Below, one piece after another: positions 52,548 to 62,562 of a stretch of 64,000 nucleotides of DNA; position 1 is the first letter of the stretch; each line of letters begins with the position of its first letter. The DNA is taken from the NCBI GenBank assembly GCA_016870195.1, contig VGCC01000001.1, forward strand, positions 124,001 through 188,000, read 5' to 3'. The notes beneath the pieces are model-generated. The model was not told the origin of the DNA and made no database searches. It was given only the letters and a program-made list of their open reading frames with translations. A program made the translations under genes and the position numbers. Source of the stretch: Actinomycetota bacterium. GTDB lineage: Bacteria > Actinomycetota > Actinomycetes > S36-B12.

Positions 52548-53605
52548 GCGGTGACCAGCGCACGGACCCGCTGCAGGAGACCCCGGAGCAGGACGTTCAC
52601 CTCACCGGGGCGCTCCAACTGGACCATGTGGCCAGCACCCTCGATCACGGCAAATTCCGCGTGCGGCAGGATCGCAACGATTTCCTCACTGGACGACTTC
52701 GGCGTTAAGCGGTCACGGTCCGCGCACACCACCAGCAACTCCGCACCTGCCATGAGGGGCAGCGCATCACGTTTGTCATGGTCCTGCAAAGCAGGCAGGA
52801 ATTCGGCAACGACATCGATCGGCGTCCCGCCCACCATGTCCGCGACGAATCGCCCGAGGCGTCCGGGTGTCGCGGAGCCGAAGGAATAAAGCTGCGTGAC
52901 CAGGATCCCGATGTCACTCGTGGACCACTGCAGACGGTCGAACCACTGGCGTCGACTCGCGATCAGGCCGGCAACGTTCGGTACCCATGCCTGGAAGGCA
53001 CGCCCGAGGGGGCCAGGGAGGCCGAGGGTGTTGGTGTGCAGGCCACCTGCGGTGGTGGCGATCAGTGCAATGCCGCGGGTTCTCGTGCCGACCTGCTCGG
53101 GGTTCTGTGACACGTAGGCCATCACCGTCATGCCACCCATCGAGTGCCCGACGAGGATCAAGGTGCCCCTGGGAGCCGTGGCGGCGATGACGCTGGCCAG
53201 ATCACGACCCAACTGATCGACGTGATGCGTGTCGAACTCCGCGCGGGCGCTCCTGCCATGACTGCGCTGGTCGTAGAACACCAGACGCGCGCGGCCACGA
53301 AGCGACGCGCGCTGGAAATACCAGGAGTTCAAGGTGAGCGCGTAGCCATGCGCAAACACCATGGTGATGTCCTCGGCGCCCTCAGTCGCCTCATCGATCT
53401 CGACGTGGAGATAGGTGCCGTCATCGGCAAGTACCGACATCACGCGATCGGGCACCGTGTGGAAGTCATCCTCGCGCGCATTGGGATCTGGTGCTGCGCG
53501 CGTGATGACACGATCGGCGACCGCCCCCGCCACTGCGCCTAGTGCCACGGCCCCGAGGGCTACCGCGCTCCGCCCGGCGAACCGGGCAACCGAGGTCACG
53601 TCCAC
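52544..53605 (-). CDS. Alpha/beta-fold hydrolase
   Basis: This 353-residue serine hydrolase has an N-terminal hydrophobic Ala/Gly-rich segment (RSAVALGAVALGAVAGAVAD, about 12-31) that may be a membrane anchor or signal. The oxyanion motif MVFAHGYALTLNSWYFQRAS follows, then the nucleophile elbow LVGHSMGGMTVMAYV and the C-terminal VIEGAGHMVQLERP with the catalytic His. An alpha/beta hydrolase between alr and tsaE is a standing feature of actinobacterial genomes. The substrate is unknown; lipase/esterase activity is likely. It overlaps alr by ten bases and tsaE by four. Confidence 0.9.
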   Translation of the reverse strand: MDVTSVARFAGRSAVALGAVALGAVAGAVADRVITRAAPDPNAREDDFHTVPDRVMSVLADDGTYLHVEIDEATEGAEDITMVFAHGYALTLNSWYFQRASLRGRARLVFYDQRSHGRSARAEFDTHHVDQLGRDLASVIAATAPRGTLILVGHSMGGMTVMAYVSQNPEQVGTRTRGIALIATTAGGLHTNTLGLPGPLGRAFQAWVPNVAGLIASRRQWFDRLQWSTSDIGILVTQLYSFGSATPGRLGRFVADMVGGTPIDVVAEFLPALQDHDKRDALPLMAGAELLVVCADRDRLTPKSSSEEIVAILPHAEFAVIEGAGHMVQLERPGEVNVLLRGLLQRVRALVTA

Positions 53606-54714
53606 GTGTCACCACGGTAGTTGCGCGTGAGCCGGGATCCGATGCGCGTCACGACTTCGTAGCCGATGGTGCCGGCGGAGGCGCCCCACTCCTCGGCGTC
53701 CAACGCATTCGGCCCTAGCACTTCCACCTCGGTCCCCACGGGGACGACGTCGTCGAGGTGCACGACGAACTGATCCATGGCGACTCTCCCGACGACCGGA
53801 GCGCGTCGTCCGGCCACCGACACGTACCCGCCCGTGGAGGCACGCGGGATGCCGTCGCTGTACCCGAGCGGCACCAACCCCACGACGGTGTCGCGCTCGG
53901 CGACCCAGGTGTGGCCGTAGCCGACCCCCGCACCAGCAGGGATCCGCTTCACGAGTGCGAGACGTGCCCGGATCTCCATCGCGGGCCGAAGCCCGTGCGC
54001 CTTTGGATCACCGAGTCCGGGGCCCGGCGTGACGCCATAAAGACCGATACCGGTGCGCACCATCGTGTGGTGGGTGTCCGGATGAGCCAGGATTCCGGCG
54101 GAGTTCGCCAGGTGCACGTGCGCGGGCGCACCGCCGAGCGAATGCACAACGTCGAGTGCGCGTGCGAATCGCGCACTCTGCTCCGCGGTCGTGTCGACCT
54201 CGGGCTCGTCGGCCCGCGCGAGGTGCGACCACACACCGACGAGGTCCAGGTGGGCATCATCGAGAGCCGCACGAACGAGCTCCTCCCACTCATGTTCCAA
54301 CGCGCCGTTGCGTGACAAGCCGGTGTCGATCTTCAGGTGGACGCGCGCGCGACCACCACGGGTGCGGGCTGCATCGGATACCTGACGAAGGCTCTCGAGG
54401 GTGGAGACCCCGAGATCGACGTCGAGGTCGATGCAGGCGGTGACGAGTGGGTCCCCGGGTACCCAGAGCCAGGTGAGGATGCGGCCTCGGTCTCCCGCAC
54501 TGCGCAACTCCACCGCCTCGCTGGGGAGCGCGACACCCAGCCAGGGCACTCCAGCGGCGCGCAACACCGGGGCAACCCGCGCCACCCCGTGCCCGTAGGC
54601 ATCGGCCTTCACCACGGCCATGAGTTCGGCGTCCCCGGAGACTCGGTCCAATACCTCGGCATTGGCCGCGATCGCGTCGAGATCGACGATCGCAGCGGCA
54701 CGATGCCAACTCAT
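53596..54714 (-). CDS. alr: Alanine racemase
   Basis: This 372-residue fold-type III PLP enzyme supplies D-alanine for peptidoglycan. Seen are the PLP lysine in MAVVKADAYGHGVARVA, LKIDTGLSRNG, HLANSAGIL, RTGIGLYGVTPG, and the second catalytic Tyr in GVGYGHTWVAERDTV. ATG at 54714 overlaps the nnr stop by four bases (ATGA); the longer upstream open frame is antisense to nnr sequence and is not used. Confidence 0.96.
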   Translation of the reverse strand: MSWHRAAAIVDLDAIAANAEVLDRVSGDAELMAVVKADAYGHGVARVAPVLRAAGVPWLGVALPSEAVELRSAGDRGRILTWLWVPGDPLVTACIDLDVDLGVSTLESLRQVSDAARTRGGRARVHLKIDTGLSRNGALEHEWEELVRAALDDAHLDLVGVWSHLARADEPEVDTTAEQSARFARALDVVHSLGGAPAHVHLANSAGILAHPDTHHTMVRTGIGLYGVTPGPGLGDPKAHGLRPAMEIRARLALVKRIPAGAGVGYGHTWVAERDTVVGLVPLGYSDGIPRASTGGYVSVAGRRAPVVGRVAMDQFVVHLDDVVPVGTEVEVLGPNALDAEEWGASAGTIGYEVVTRIGSRLTRNYRGDTWT

Positions 54715-56171
54715 GCGTCCATCCCAGCACGTGCGATCGCGATCGCGTCGGCCACATGCGCCGCGATATCCGTGGCGGTCACCGTGCGCCCACCCTCGGC
54801 GGCCACCTGGCCCGCCACTCCGTGGATCCACACCCCTGCCGAGATGACGTCCACGTCGACGATCTCACCGCGCGCCTGGGCACCCGCGGCGAGCCCGCCG
54901 AGGATTCCGGACAGCACATCGCCCGATCCCGCGCAGGCCAATGCGGGTGTGCCAGCGATATCGATCCGCACCTCACCGAGGGGATCGGCGATCACGGTCG
55001 GCGCCCCTTTGAGAACCACGATGGCACCGGTGCGACGCGCGGCATCGCGCGCCGCGTGCACGCGGTCCGCAGCGTCGATCTTCGGGAAGAGTGCGGTGAA
55101 CTCCCCCGCATGGGGTGTGAGAACAGTGGTGATGCCTCTGTCCGTGCGCTCGGTCACGGCATCGCGGATCGCGGAATCGGAGGACATGATCCGCAGGGCG
55201 CCTGCGTCGAGAACCACCGGGAGTCTGGTCTCGAGCACCGAGGACACCACGTCACGCGACGTGACACCCGAGCCGCAGGCCCATGCCGTGACGCGCGCAC
55301 ACTCGTTCGGGGGCGCCGCCGATCGCACCACATCCGGAAACACCTGTACGATGTCTGATCCCGTCCCCCAGACGTGCACCATGCCAACGTTCGCGTGCCG
55401 GGCACCTGCGGCCACCAACATCCCCGCACCCGGATAGTCCTCGGAGCCAGCGGCGACCCCCACCACCCCGCGCGAGTACTTGTAGTCCGACCACCCGGGT
55501 TCGGGAACCCAGCATTCGATGTCGGACGCTTCCAGACTCGCGAGGGCAACCTCCTCGGGAATGGTCACGCCGATGTCGACCACCTCGATCTCACCGACAT
55601 GGTCGGGTGCTAGGAGCAACCCCGGCTTCACCGCTCCGAAGGTAACCGTCAGATCCGCGCGCACCGCTGCACCCGCGATATGACCGGTGTCCGCGTCGAC
55701 ACCACTGGGGATATCGACCGCGACGGTCAGCGGATCGCCGTCGAGAAGTTCGATGATCCGAGGATCGACCGCACCGCGACCGCCGATGCCCACGACGCCA
55801 TCGATCACGAGATCGCAGGATGACATCCACGCGTCCGCCTCGTCCAACGCCCCACAGATTCCTCCGGCGCGCGTAAGCGCGTGCAGACCCTCTGCGTGGA
55901 TGCGATCACCTACCTGGACCGCGTGGACCCGGCATCCCCGAGCAGCAAGATCCGCGCCGGCGAGGAGGGCGTCGCCACCGTTGTTGCCCGTCCCGACGAG
56001 GAGCACGACGTCCGCGCCGGCGATCTGACCGCGCTCGGCTTCCAGCAATCGCAGGCAGACATCGCTAAGACCTCGGGCAGCGCGCTGCATGACAACCTCG
56101 GGCGCCACCGTGGTGAACAGTGCCTCTTCCGCGGCACGCATCTGCGCCACGGTCAGGAGCGGGATCATCAC
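54711..56171 (-). CDS. nnr: Bifunctional NAD(P)H-hydrate epimerase / ADP-dependent NAD(P)H-hydrate dehydratase
   Basis: This 486-residue metabolite-repair enzyme converts damaged NAD(P)HX back to NAD(P)H. The N-terminal epimerase domain has VLLVGTGNNGGDALLAGADL and VIDGVVGIGGRGAVDP. The C-terminal ribokinase-like dehydratase has VVGVAAGSEDYPGAGMLVA, VLTPHAGEFTALFP and ACAGSGDVLSGILGGLAAGA. The gene lies between glmS (four-base overlap) and alr, a common actinobacterial order. Confidence 0.95.
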   Translation of the reverse strand: MMIPLLTVAQMRAAEEALFTTVAPEVVMQRAARGLSDVCLRLLEAERGQIAGADVVLLVGTGNNGGDALLAGADLAARGCRVHAVQVGDRIHAEGLHALTRAGGICGALDEADAWMSSCDLVIDGVVGIGGRGAVDPRIIELLDGDPLTVAVDIPSGVDADTGHIAGAAVRADLTVTFGAVKPGLLLAPDHVGEIEVVDIGVTIPEEVALASLEASDIECWVPEPGWSDYKYSRGVVGVAAGSEDYPGAGMLVAAGARHANVGMVHVWGTGSDIVQVFPDVVRSAAPPNECARVTAWACGSGVTSRDVVSSVLETRLPVVLDAGALRIMSSDSAIRDAVTERTDRGITTVLTPHAGEFTALFPKIDAADRVHAARDAARRTGAIVVLKGAPTVIADPLGEVRIDIAGTPALACAGSGDVLSGILGGLAAGAQARGEIVDVDVISAGVWIHGVAGQVAAEGGRTVTATDIAAHVADAIAIARAGMDA

Positions 56172-58018
56172 TCCACCGTGACGGACTTGGCCAAGTTGCG
56201 GGGCTGATCGACGTCATGCCCCTTCACCGTGGCCATCTCGCACGCGAACACCTGAAGCGGGACAGTGGAGACGAGGGGCTGCATCAAGGGCGGAACCTCC
56301 GGCACGCGGATGACGTGGTCGGCGAAGCCGGTGATGACCTCGTCACCCTCCTCGGCCACCGCAATGATCACGGCCCCACGAGCCCGCACTTCCTGAATAT
56401 TGGAGATGATCTTGTCATGCAACACCGCGCGACCGCGCGGTGAGGGAACGACGACTACGACCGGCACTCCGTCCTCGATGAGTGCGATGGGTCCGTGCTT
56501 GAGTTCCCCCGCCGGGAATCCCTCCGCGTGCATGTAGGCGAGTTCCTTGAGTTTCAGTGCACCCTCGAGGGCGACGGGATAGCCGACGTGCCGACCCAGG
56601 AACAGCACCGAGGTCGCCGTGGACAACTGTTGCGCCAGGGCACGCACCGGTTCAACGGTGTCGAGAACCAGGTCCACCTTCTGGGGCATGTCGTTGAGAT
56701 CTTGCAGAATTCCGCGGATTTCCTCTTCGGTTAGCGCCCCACGCGCCTGCGCGAGGAAGAGACCGACGAGGTAGGCCGCGATGATCTGCGTGAGGAACGC
56801 CTTGGTCGACGCGACCGCGATTTCCGGACCGGCGTAGGTATAGAGGACCGCATCCGACTCGCGCGGGATGGTGGATCCCACGGTGTTGCAGATTGCCAGA
56901 GTGCGCGCGCCCTGGGCCGCGGCGTGCCGCAGCGCCATCAGGGTGTCCATCGTCTCCCCGGATTGGGAGATCGCGATCACGAGCGAATCCGGTCCCACCA
57001 CGGGATCGCGGTAGCGGAATTCACTCGCCAACTCAACATCGACGGGCAGGCGCGTCCAGTGTTCGATCGCATACTTGGCGACCATGCCCGCGTGTGCCGC
57101 CGTGCCGCAGGCGACGACCACGACTTTGGTGATGTCGCGGAACACCGACTCGTCGAGGGTCAGCTCGTCGAGTTGGATCCGCCCCTGCGGACTCGTGCGT
57201 CCGCGTAGGGAATCGGCGACAGCCTTGGGTTGCTCGGAGATCTCCTTGAGCATGAACAGGTCGAAGCCACCCTTCTCGGCGGCGGAGGCATCCCAGTCCA
57301 CCGTGAAGGCGCGCGGTGTCACGGGATTACCGGAGAAATCCGTCACGGTGACCGACTCCGCGGTGAGTGTGACGATCTGGTCCTGTCCCAGTTCGAGGGC
57401 GTTGCGGGTGTGCTCGAAGAACGCGGCCACATCCGAGGCAAGGAAGTTCTCACCATCACCAACACCGACCACGAGCGGTGAGTTGCGTCGAGCTCCGACG
57501 ACGATGTCGGGCTGCGACGGGTCGATGACAACCAAGGTGAAAGCACCCTCGAGTTGGGAACACACGGCCTGCATTGCAACCTGCAGGGAGTCCCCGACGG
57601 CGGGCAGGGCGCGGGCGAGCATGTGGGCGACCACCTCGGTATCGGTCTCCGAGGTCAGGGTCACGCCCGCCGCAGTCAACTCCTCGCGCAGCACCGCGAA
57701 GTTCTCGATGATCCCGTTATGGATCACCGCGATCCGGCCATCTTCACTGACATGCGGGTGGGCATTGGAGTCGGTGGGACCACCATGGGTGGCCCAGCGG
57801 GTGTGACCGATACCGGTGGTGGAGTTCGGCAGCGGATCCTCACCCAGCAGGGTTTCCAGGTTGGTGAGCTTCCCGGCCTTCTTGCGGGTCTCCAAGTGAC
57901 CATCGGCGATCACCGCGACGCCGGCGGAGTCATACCCCCGGTACTCGAGCCTGCGAAGGCCTGCGACGACGACCTCGAGAGCCTGCTTCTGCCCTACGTA
58001 GCCGACGATCCCGCACAC
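56168..58018 (-). CDS. glmS: Glutamine-fructose-6-phosphate aminotransferase (isomerizing)
   Basis: This 616-residue GlmS makes glucosamine-6-phosphate for cell-wall precursors. The N-terminal glutaminase nucleophile is Cys2 in CGIVGYVGQKQALEVVVAGL, followed by RLEYRGYDSAGVAV, GIGHTRWATHGGPTDSNAHP and HNGIIENF. Two SIS isomerase domains follow (ISQSGETMDTLMALR, VLFLGRHVGYPVALEGALKL), and the tail PRNLAKSVTVE is invariant. It is 29 bases downstream of glmM. Confidence 0.97.
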   Translation of the reverse strand: MCGIVGYVGQKQALEVVVAGLRRLEYRGYDSAGVAVIADGHLETRKKAGKLTNLETLLGEDPLPNSTTGIGHTRWATHGGPTDSNAHPHVSEDGRIAVIHNGIIENFAVLREELTAAGVTLTSETDTEVVAHMLARALPAVGDSLQVAMQAVCSQLEGAFTLVVIDPSQPDIVVGARRNSPLVVGVGDGENFLASDVAAFFEHTRNALELGQDQIVTLTAESVTVTDFSGNPVTPRAFTVDWDASAAEKGGFDLFMLKEISEQPKAVADSLRGRTSPQGRIQLDELTLDESVFRDITKVVVVACGTAAHAGMVAKYAIEHWTRLPVDVELASEFRYRDPVVGPDSLVIAISQSGETMDTLMALRHAAAQGARTLAICNTVGSTIPRESDAVLYTYAGPEIAVASTKAFLTQIIAAYLVGLFLAQARGALTEEEIRGILQDLNDMPQKVDLVLDTVEPVRALAQQLSTATSVLFLGRHVGYPVALEGALKLKELAYMHAEGFPAGELKHGPIALIEDGVPVVVVVPSPRGRAVLHDKIISNIQEVRARGAVIIAVAEEGDEVITGFADHVIRVPEVPPLMQPLVSTVPLQVFACEMATVKGHDVDQPRNLAKSVTVE

Positions 58019-58047
58019 GCCGTCAGCCTACGCCCGACTACTCACGA

Positions 58048-59397
58048 CTAGGACGTGGACAACTCGGCGCGCACGACTCCGGCAATCGACTCCGCGATCT
58101 CTGCCGCCTGCTCCTCACTGGGAGCCTCGACCATCACGCGGATCACCGGCTCGGTCCCCGAGGGCCGCAGGAGAACTCGACCGTTCCCGGCGAGATCGGC
58201 CTCTGCTGCTGCCACTGCCGCATGCACGAGGGAGGCGGATGCGAGTTGCTCCCGATCGACACCACCCACATTGATCAGGACCTGTGGCAGTTTCGTGACT
58301 GCCGACGCCAAATCCGCCAAGGACTTCCCGGTCTGCGCCATGCGCGCCAAGAGGTGCAGGGCGGTCAGGATGCCGTCCCCCGTGGTTGCGTGCTCGAGAA
58401 GGACCACGTGTCCGCTCTGTTCCCCACCGAGGGTGAAGCCATTCGCGCGCATCTCCTCGAGTACGTACCTGTCGCCCACGGCGGTCTCGCGAACCTCGAT
58501 GTTGGCCTGTTGCATGGCGATCTTGAACCCGAGGTTCGCCATCACGGTGCTCACCACGGTGTTGCCTGCAAGTGTTCCCGCGTCACGCATTGCCGAGGCG
58601 AGGATGGCCAGGATGTGATCACCATCGATGATCGCGCCATTCGCGTCTACGGCGAGGCAGCGATCGGCATCCCCGTCGTGCGCGATGCCGACACCGGCAC
58701 CTGACGACCGAACTGCCTCGATGAGGTTGCCCATGTGGGTGGAGCCGCTGCCATCGTTGATGTTGTTCCCATCGGGGTTCGCATGGATCGCGGTCACGTC
58801 CGCACCGGCACGGCGGAGGGCAGCGGGGGCCACCACCGAGGCAGCGCCGTTCGCGCAATCCACGACGACGCGAAGTCCGTTCAACGGTGTCGAGATCGTG
58901 CCCACGAGGTAGGCGATGTAACGATCGGCCGCGTCCAGGTCGGTGCGGATACGACCTACGCCGGCGCCCACCGGACGATCCCAGGTTTCACCCAGTCGCT
59001 TCTCGATGGCGTCCTCGATCGTGTCGTCGAGCTTGTGGCCACCGCGGGCGAAGAACTTGATTCCGTTGTCCGGCATCGGGTTGTGCGACGCGGAGAGCAT
59101 CACGCCCAGGTCAGCCCCGGTGCTCGCCGCCAGCCACGCGACTGCGGGTGTCGGGAGCACACCCACCTGGATGACGTCGACGCCTGCACTGGCGAGACCG
59201 GCGACGACGGCAGCTTCGAGGAATTCACCGCTGGCACGGGTGTCCCGACCCACGATGGCAAGGGGACGGTGACCTTCGAATGCACCCGCATCCGCGAGGA
59301 CGTGCGCGGCCGCCACCGATAGGTCGAGGGCGAGTTCCGCAGTGACCTCGCGGTTGGCCAGCCCCCGAACCCCGTCGGTACCGAACAGGCGACCCAA
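58048..59397 (-). CDS. glmM: Phosphoglucosamine mutase
   Basis: This 449-residue GlmM converts glucosamine-6-phosphate to glucosamine-1-phosphate, the step after Glm[21 protein letters not shown] opens the protein. The phosphoserine loop is [20 protein letters not shown] (about 98-117), the metal loop [14 protein letters not shown], the sugar-binding GGEQSGHVV, and [16 protein letters not shown] the phosphate site. It follows rpsI by one base, giving the conserved rplM-rpsI-glmM order. Confidence 0.97.
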   Translation of the reverse strand: MGRLFGTDGVRGLANREVTAELALDLSVAAAHVLADAGAFEGHRPLAIVGRDTRASGEFLEAAVVAGLASAGVDVIQVGVLPTPAVAWLAASTGADLGVMLSASHNPMPDNGIKFFARGGHKLDDTIEDAIEKRLGETWDRPVGAGVGRIRTDLDAADRYIAYLVGTISTPLNGLRVVVDCANGAASVVAPAALRRAGADVTAIHANPDGNNINDGSGSTHMGNLIEAVRSSGAGVGIAHDGDADRCLAVDANGAIIDGDHILAILASAMRDAGTLAGNTVVSTVMANLGFKIAMQQANIEVRETAVGDRYVLEEMRANGFTLGGEQSGHVVLLEHATTGDGILTALHLLARMAQTGKSLADLASAVTKLPQVLINVGGVDREQLASASLVHAAVAAAEADLAGNGRVLLRPSGTEPVIRVMVEAPSEEQAAEIAESIAGVVRAELSTS

Positions 59398-59398
59398 G

Positions 59399-59902
59399 TC
59401 AGCGCTTGCTGTATTGGGGTGCCTTGCGGGCCTTCTTCAGGCCGTACTTCTTGCGCTCCTTCGCGCGCGGATCGCGCGTGAGGAATCCGGCCTTCTTCAG
59501 CAGCGGACGATTACCGTCTTCGTCGATCGCGTTGAGTGCACGCGCGACACCGAGGCGAAGCGCACCCGCCTGGCCGGAGATACCTCCGCCGTGGATACGC
59601 GCGATGACGTCGAACTTGCCCTCAGCACCGATGGTGACGAATGGCTCGTTCACTTCCTGCTGGTGGACCTTGTTCGGGAAGTAGTCGTTGAGAGTGCGGC
59701 CGTTGATCGTCCATGCACCGGTTCCGGGAACCAGGCGAACGCGGGCGATGGCTTCCTTGCGTCGACCGGTAGCCGCACCGGGTGCGGTGACGACGTCGCG
59801 ACGGACGGCCTTCTTCTCGGGAGTGCTGGTGGTGTATTCCGACGGAGTCTCCTCGACCACGTCGACATCCACGTCGAGATCTTCAATGATTGCCTCAGAC
59901 AC
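59399..59902 (-). CDS. rpsI: 30S ribosomal protein S9
   Basis: This 167-residue S9 has an acidic N-terminal extension of about 40 residues ([20 protein letters not shown]), common in actinobacteria. The core follows: [29 protein letters not shown], and [20 protein letters not shown]. The end [13 protein letters not shown] contains the C-terminal basic tail that contacts P-site tRNA. The GTG at 59902 follows GGAAGG. It is cotranscribed with rplM (20-base gap). Confidence 0.97.
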   Translation of the reverse strand: MSEAIIEDLDVDVDVVEETPSEYTTSTPEKKAVRRDVVTAPGAATGRRKEAIARVRLVPGTGAWTINGRTLNDYFPNKVHQQEVNEPFVTIGAEGKFDVIARIHGGGISGQAGALRLGVARALNAIDEDGNRPLLKKAGFLTRDPRAKERKKYGLKKARKAPQYSKR

Positions 59903-59922
59903 GGTGATCCTTCCTTCTGCCG

Positions 59923-60366
59923 CTACTGGGCGATCTGGGTGATGGTGAATGGCTGGGGGTTCTGCGCCGCGTGCGGATGATCGGCGCCGGTGTAGACCTT
60001 CAGCTTCTTGATCTGCTGACGACCCAACTTGTTGTGCGGGAGCATGCCCTTCACGGCCTTCTCCACCGCGCGGCTCGGGTTGGCCTCGAGGAGTTCCGCG
60101 TACGACGTGGCCGTGAGTCCGCCCGGGTACCCCGAGTGGCGGTACGCGATCTTGGTTTCGCGCTTGGCGCCGGTGAGGGCCACCTTGTCCGCGTTGATGA
60201 TGATCACGAAGTCCCCGGTATCGACATGCGGGGCGAACGTGGGCTTGTGCTTGCCGCGCAGCAGAGAGGCTGCGTGGGTGGCCAGTCGACCCAGCACCAC
60301 GTCGGTGGCGTCGATGACGTGCCAATGGCGAGTGACATCGCCGGCTTTCGGGGTGTAGGTGCGCAC
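59923..60366 (-). CDS. rplM: 50S ribosomal protein L13
   Basis: This 147-residue L13 has [60 protein letters not shown] and [16 protein letters not shown]. The length matches the family. GTG at 60366 begins the conserved RTYTPKAGD; an upstream open frame covers the leader RNA and is not coding. A strong promoter about 100 bases upstream and a GC-rich hairpin in the leader suggest regulated expression of the rplM-rpsI unit. Confidence 0.97.
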   Translation of the reverse strand: MRTYTPKAGDVTRHWHVIDATDVVLGRLATHAASLLRGKHKPTFAPHVDTGDFVIIINADKVALTGAKRETKIAYRHSGYPGGLTATSYAELLEANPSRAVEKAVKGMLPHNKLGRQQIKKLKVYTGADHPHAAQNPQPFTITQIAQ

Positions 60367-60404
60367 GGTGCGCCGCCAATCTCTCGTAGGGACCGGTTTC
60401 TGCA

Positions 60405-60419
60405 CCCCCCGTCGGGGGG
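60405..60419 (-). other. GC hairpin in the rplM leader
   Basis: Six C and six G (60405-60410, 60414-60419) form a stem with a three-base loop in the roughly 95-base leader of rplM mRNA, 39 bases before the start codon. It could be an autoregulatory L13 or S9 target, or simply a stability element. No U-tract follows, so classical termination is unlikely. Confidence 0.5.
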
Positions 60420-60467
60420 CCGTACTGGGCACCTTCCGGGCGCCCAGGCTGAAAGCAGCGAAGGCAA

Positions 60468-60496
60468 AGGCTACCGGGGCCCCACAAGGGTGCCAA
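60468..60496 (-). promoter_or_regulatory. Sigma-70-type promoter of rplM-rpsI
   Basis: On the minus strand, TTGGCA (60496-60491) and TAGCCT (60473-60468) are 17 bases apart. The predicted transcript has a 5' leader of about 95 bases before the rplM start. Confidence 0.7.
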
Positions 60497-60511
60497 ATCC
60501 GGCCCGGACGC

Positions 60512-60844
60512 TCAACTGAGCGTGATCCACACCTTCCGCAGCGGTGAGGTGACCGTCCAGGTGGTCTGCGCGCCCGCAGGGAGCAGGCCCACGACCCCTG
60601 GGGCCAGGTCGATCCGACCCCCCTCGGCGCAGGTCACCGTCCCCTCCCCCTCGATGACGACGAAGACCTCTTCGATCTCGGTGTCTATCGAGGTTCCGAC
60701 CGAGTGCTCCCACACCCCGACCTCCATGTCCCCCTCTGCCGTGACAGCCCTGACTCCCGTGGTCACATTGCCACTGCGGTTTCGCGCATCGTCGAGACGT
60801 TCCATAGCCACTGCGACGTCGCGGGATTGGAAGGATCGGATCAT
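60512..60844 (-). CDS. Small cupin-domain protein
   Basis: This 110-residue single-cupin protein has [40 protein letters not shown] and [20 protein letters not shown]. The Trp-rich end (TTWTV...KVWIT) resembles the Cupin_3/EutQ-like group (DUF861), often small-molecule or sugar-binding proteins. The metal-ligand HxH is not complete, so an enzyme function is uncertain. It lies between the MFS gene (36 bases) and the rplM promoter on the same strand, inside the segment that interrupts the usual truA-rplM order. Confidence 0.8.
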   Translation of the reverse strand: MIRSFQSRDVAVAMERLDDARNRSGNVTTGVRAVTAEGDMEVGVWEHSVGTSIDTEIEEVFVVIEGEGTVTCAEGGRIDLAPGVVGLLPAGAQTTWTVTSPLRKVWITLS

Positions 60845-60880
60845 GCGACTATCGGTCGCGCTAGCGCCATCGGGGCCGCG

Positions 60881-62449
60881 CTAGGCGGATGGGCTGGGCG
60901 TGGGGTTCGCTGAGCCCTGGGCCGCGTGCTTAGCCCTGCGGAGCAACATGAGCGCCACCAGTCCGGCCACAATGACGAGCACCGCACATATCCACATCAA
61001 CGATGCGAACGATCCGGAGTAGCTCGTCACGGCATCCGCCAAGGCCTGCTTCCCGACTTCCGTCGAGGGCTGCTCCTGAGTCTGGACGTATTGGTTGACC
61101 GAGGTCACGGCCGTGCCGATGAGATCCGGCTGCACGCCGGCGTCTGTCAACTTATTGACGACACCACCCATGGTCAATCGATCGATGAAGACTGTGCCCA
61201 GGGCGAACCCGATCGAGTAGAAGAACTGCCCGATCGTCGTCCGCGAACTCGTGACCGGACCGTACTTATCCGGCGGAGCTTCCTGAATGATCAGATTGCC
61301 GAAGGGAATGGAAACCACGAGCAGACCCGCACCCACGAGTACCAGCCCGGGGAGGAATGCCAGGAAACTCTTCGCACTCGCCGCAAGAGCCAAGAGGGCG
61401 AATCCGACGCCGGTAATCACCGCGCCTCCGGCAAGTGCCCCGGCGTTCGACAATCCCTTGGCCATGAGTCGGCCAGTGACAAGCGCACCGATGATGCCCG
61501 CGCCAATCAAGGGCAGCTGCCAATAGGCGATATCGCGGGTAGGTACGTCGGTCACGTACTGCCACAGGTTCGTGGTCTGGAGGAAAGCGACCGCCACACC
61601 GAAGTTGTAGATGAAGCCGGCAAGAATGGCTGCGATGAAGATCGGGGACTTGAAGATCTGCACGGGGTAGAAGGACTTCTTGTATTTGGCTTCCACTATG
61701 AAGAACAGGACGAGGCAGATGGCCCCACCGATGAGCGGAAGCAGTGTCTCGGGTGCCGTCAAACTGCGCCCAAGTTGGCTCACGCCGTACAGGAATCCGA
61801 TGAGGCCTACACCGAGGAGTAGCTGACCGCCGATATCGAGATTCGTGTTCTTGAGTTTAGTGATGTGCGGAAGGACCATGGGGGTCACGAAGAAGCAGAG
61901 TGCGCCAACGATCGCGGTCACGAAGTACCCCAACCGCCAGTTCACTCCGGCAAGCGCACCGCCTGCGAACGTCATGATGAGTGTGACCAGTCCGATCGTT
62001 GCGCCGAAGAGGCCGAGTGCTGCGGCCAACTTCCCTGGCTTGGCCACCGCGTTGATGTAGCCGAACGCGGCGGCATAGACGGCACCGAGACCGATGCCGC
62101 TCAGTACTTGGCCCAACAGATAGATCAGGGAAACAGGTGCCAAGCCGGAGATTGCGCTTCCCGCCACACCGATGAGGAGGCCCGCGAGCAGCACGCGCCT
62201 GCGCCCGAGTCTGTCGGCGAGGAGGCCGGTCGTGATCACCGTTCCCGCAATGGCGATGGTCTGAATGCTTGCAGCGAGGGCGACGGACCCTCCCGTCATG
62301 TTCAAATCGCGCGTGACACTGACGAGGGCGGTGCTGTTGATGTTCGGGGCGGACCCTTGAACCGCACCGAGCAGGCCCAGGAAAGGAACGGCTACGGCGA
62401 AGAAGCGCGGAGTGGCACCCGCGATGGGCGCACCGACCGGACTGCTCAT
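60881..62449 (-). CDS. MFS transporter, drug:H+ antiporter type (DHA2-like)
   Basis: This 522-residue membrane protein has about 14 hydrophobic helices. The MFS loop 2-3 motif is visible in GLLADRLGRRRVLLAGLLIG (about 85-104), and the motif C-like GQVLSGIGLGAVYAAAFGY lies in helix 5. VVSIPFGNLIIQEAPPDKYG and SRTTIGQFFYSIGFALGTVF are typical of the 14-helix exporter family. ATG at 62449 follows GAGGAAA; the N-terminal extension of the open frame is not used. It is divergent from vapB. A multidrug or metabolite efflux role is likely; the substrate is unknown. Confidence 0.9.
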   Translation of the reverse strand: MSSPVGAPIAGATPRFFAVAVPFLGLLGAVQGSAPNINSTALVSVTRDLNMTGGSVALAASIQTIAIAGTVITTGLLADRLGRRRVLLAGLLIGVAGSAISGLAPVSLIYLLGQVLSGIGLGAVYAAAFGYINAVAKPGKLAAALGLFGATIGLVTLIMTFAGGALAGVNWRLGYFVTAIVGALCFFVTPMVLPHITKLKNTNLDIGGQLLLGVGLIGFLYGVSQLGRSLTAPETLLPLIGGAICLVLFFIVEAKYKKSFYPVQIFKSPIFIAAILAGFIYNFGVAVAFLQTTNLWQYVTDVPTRDIAYWQLPLIGAGIIGALVTGRLMAKGLSNAGALAGGAVITGVGFALLALAASAKSFLAFLPGLVLVGAGLLVVSIPFGNLIIQEAPPDKYGPVTSSRTTIGQFFYSIGFALGTVFIDRLTMGGVVNKLTDAGVQPDLIGTAVTSVNQYVQTQEQPSTEVGKQALADAVTSYSGSFASLMWICAVLVIVAGLVALMLLRRAKHAAQGSANPTPSPSA

Positions 62450-62532
62450 GGTTTCCTCTCGCTGACGAGGCTCGAAGCATTCCATGGGAAGGCTCAATCG
62501 GCCATCGAACGACGCGCACTTTCCCGGCCATC

Positions 62533-62553
62533 CATACACCAACTAGGTGTATG
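62533..62553. promoter_or_regulatory. Palindromic operator of vapBC
   Basis: CATACACC (62533-62540) and GGTGTATG (62546-62553) are perfect 8-bp inverted arms separated by five bases. The site overlaps a possible -10 TATGTT (62550-62555) that ends seven bases before the vapB ATG at 62563, so VapBC binding would shut a leaderless promoter. This is the usual autoregulatory arrangement of toxin-antitoxin operons. Confidence 0.8.
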
Positions 62554-62562
62554 TTCGACCAC

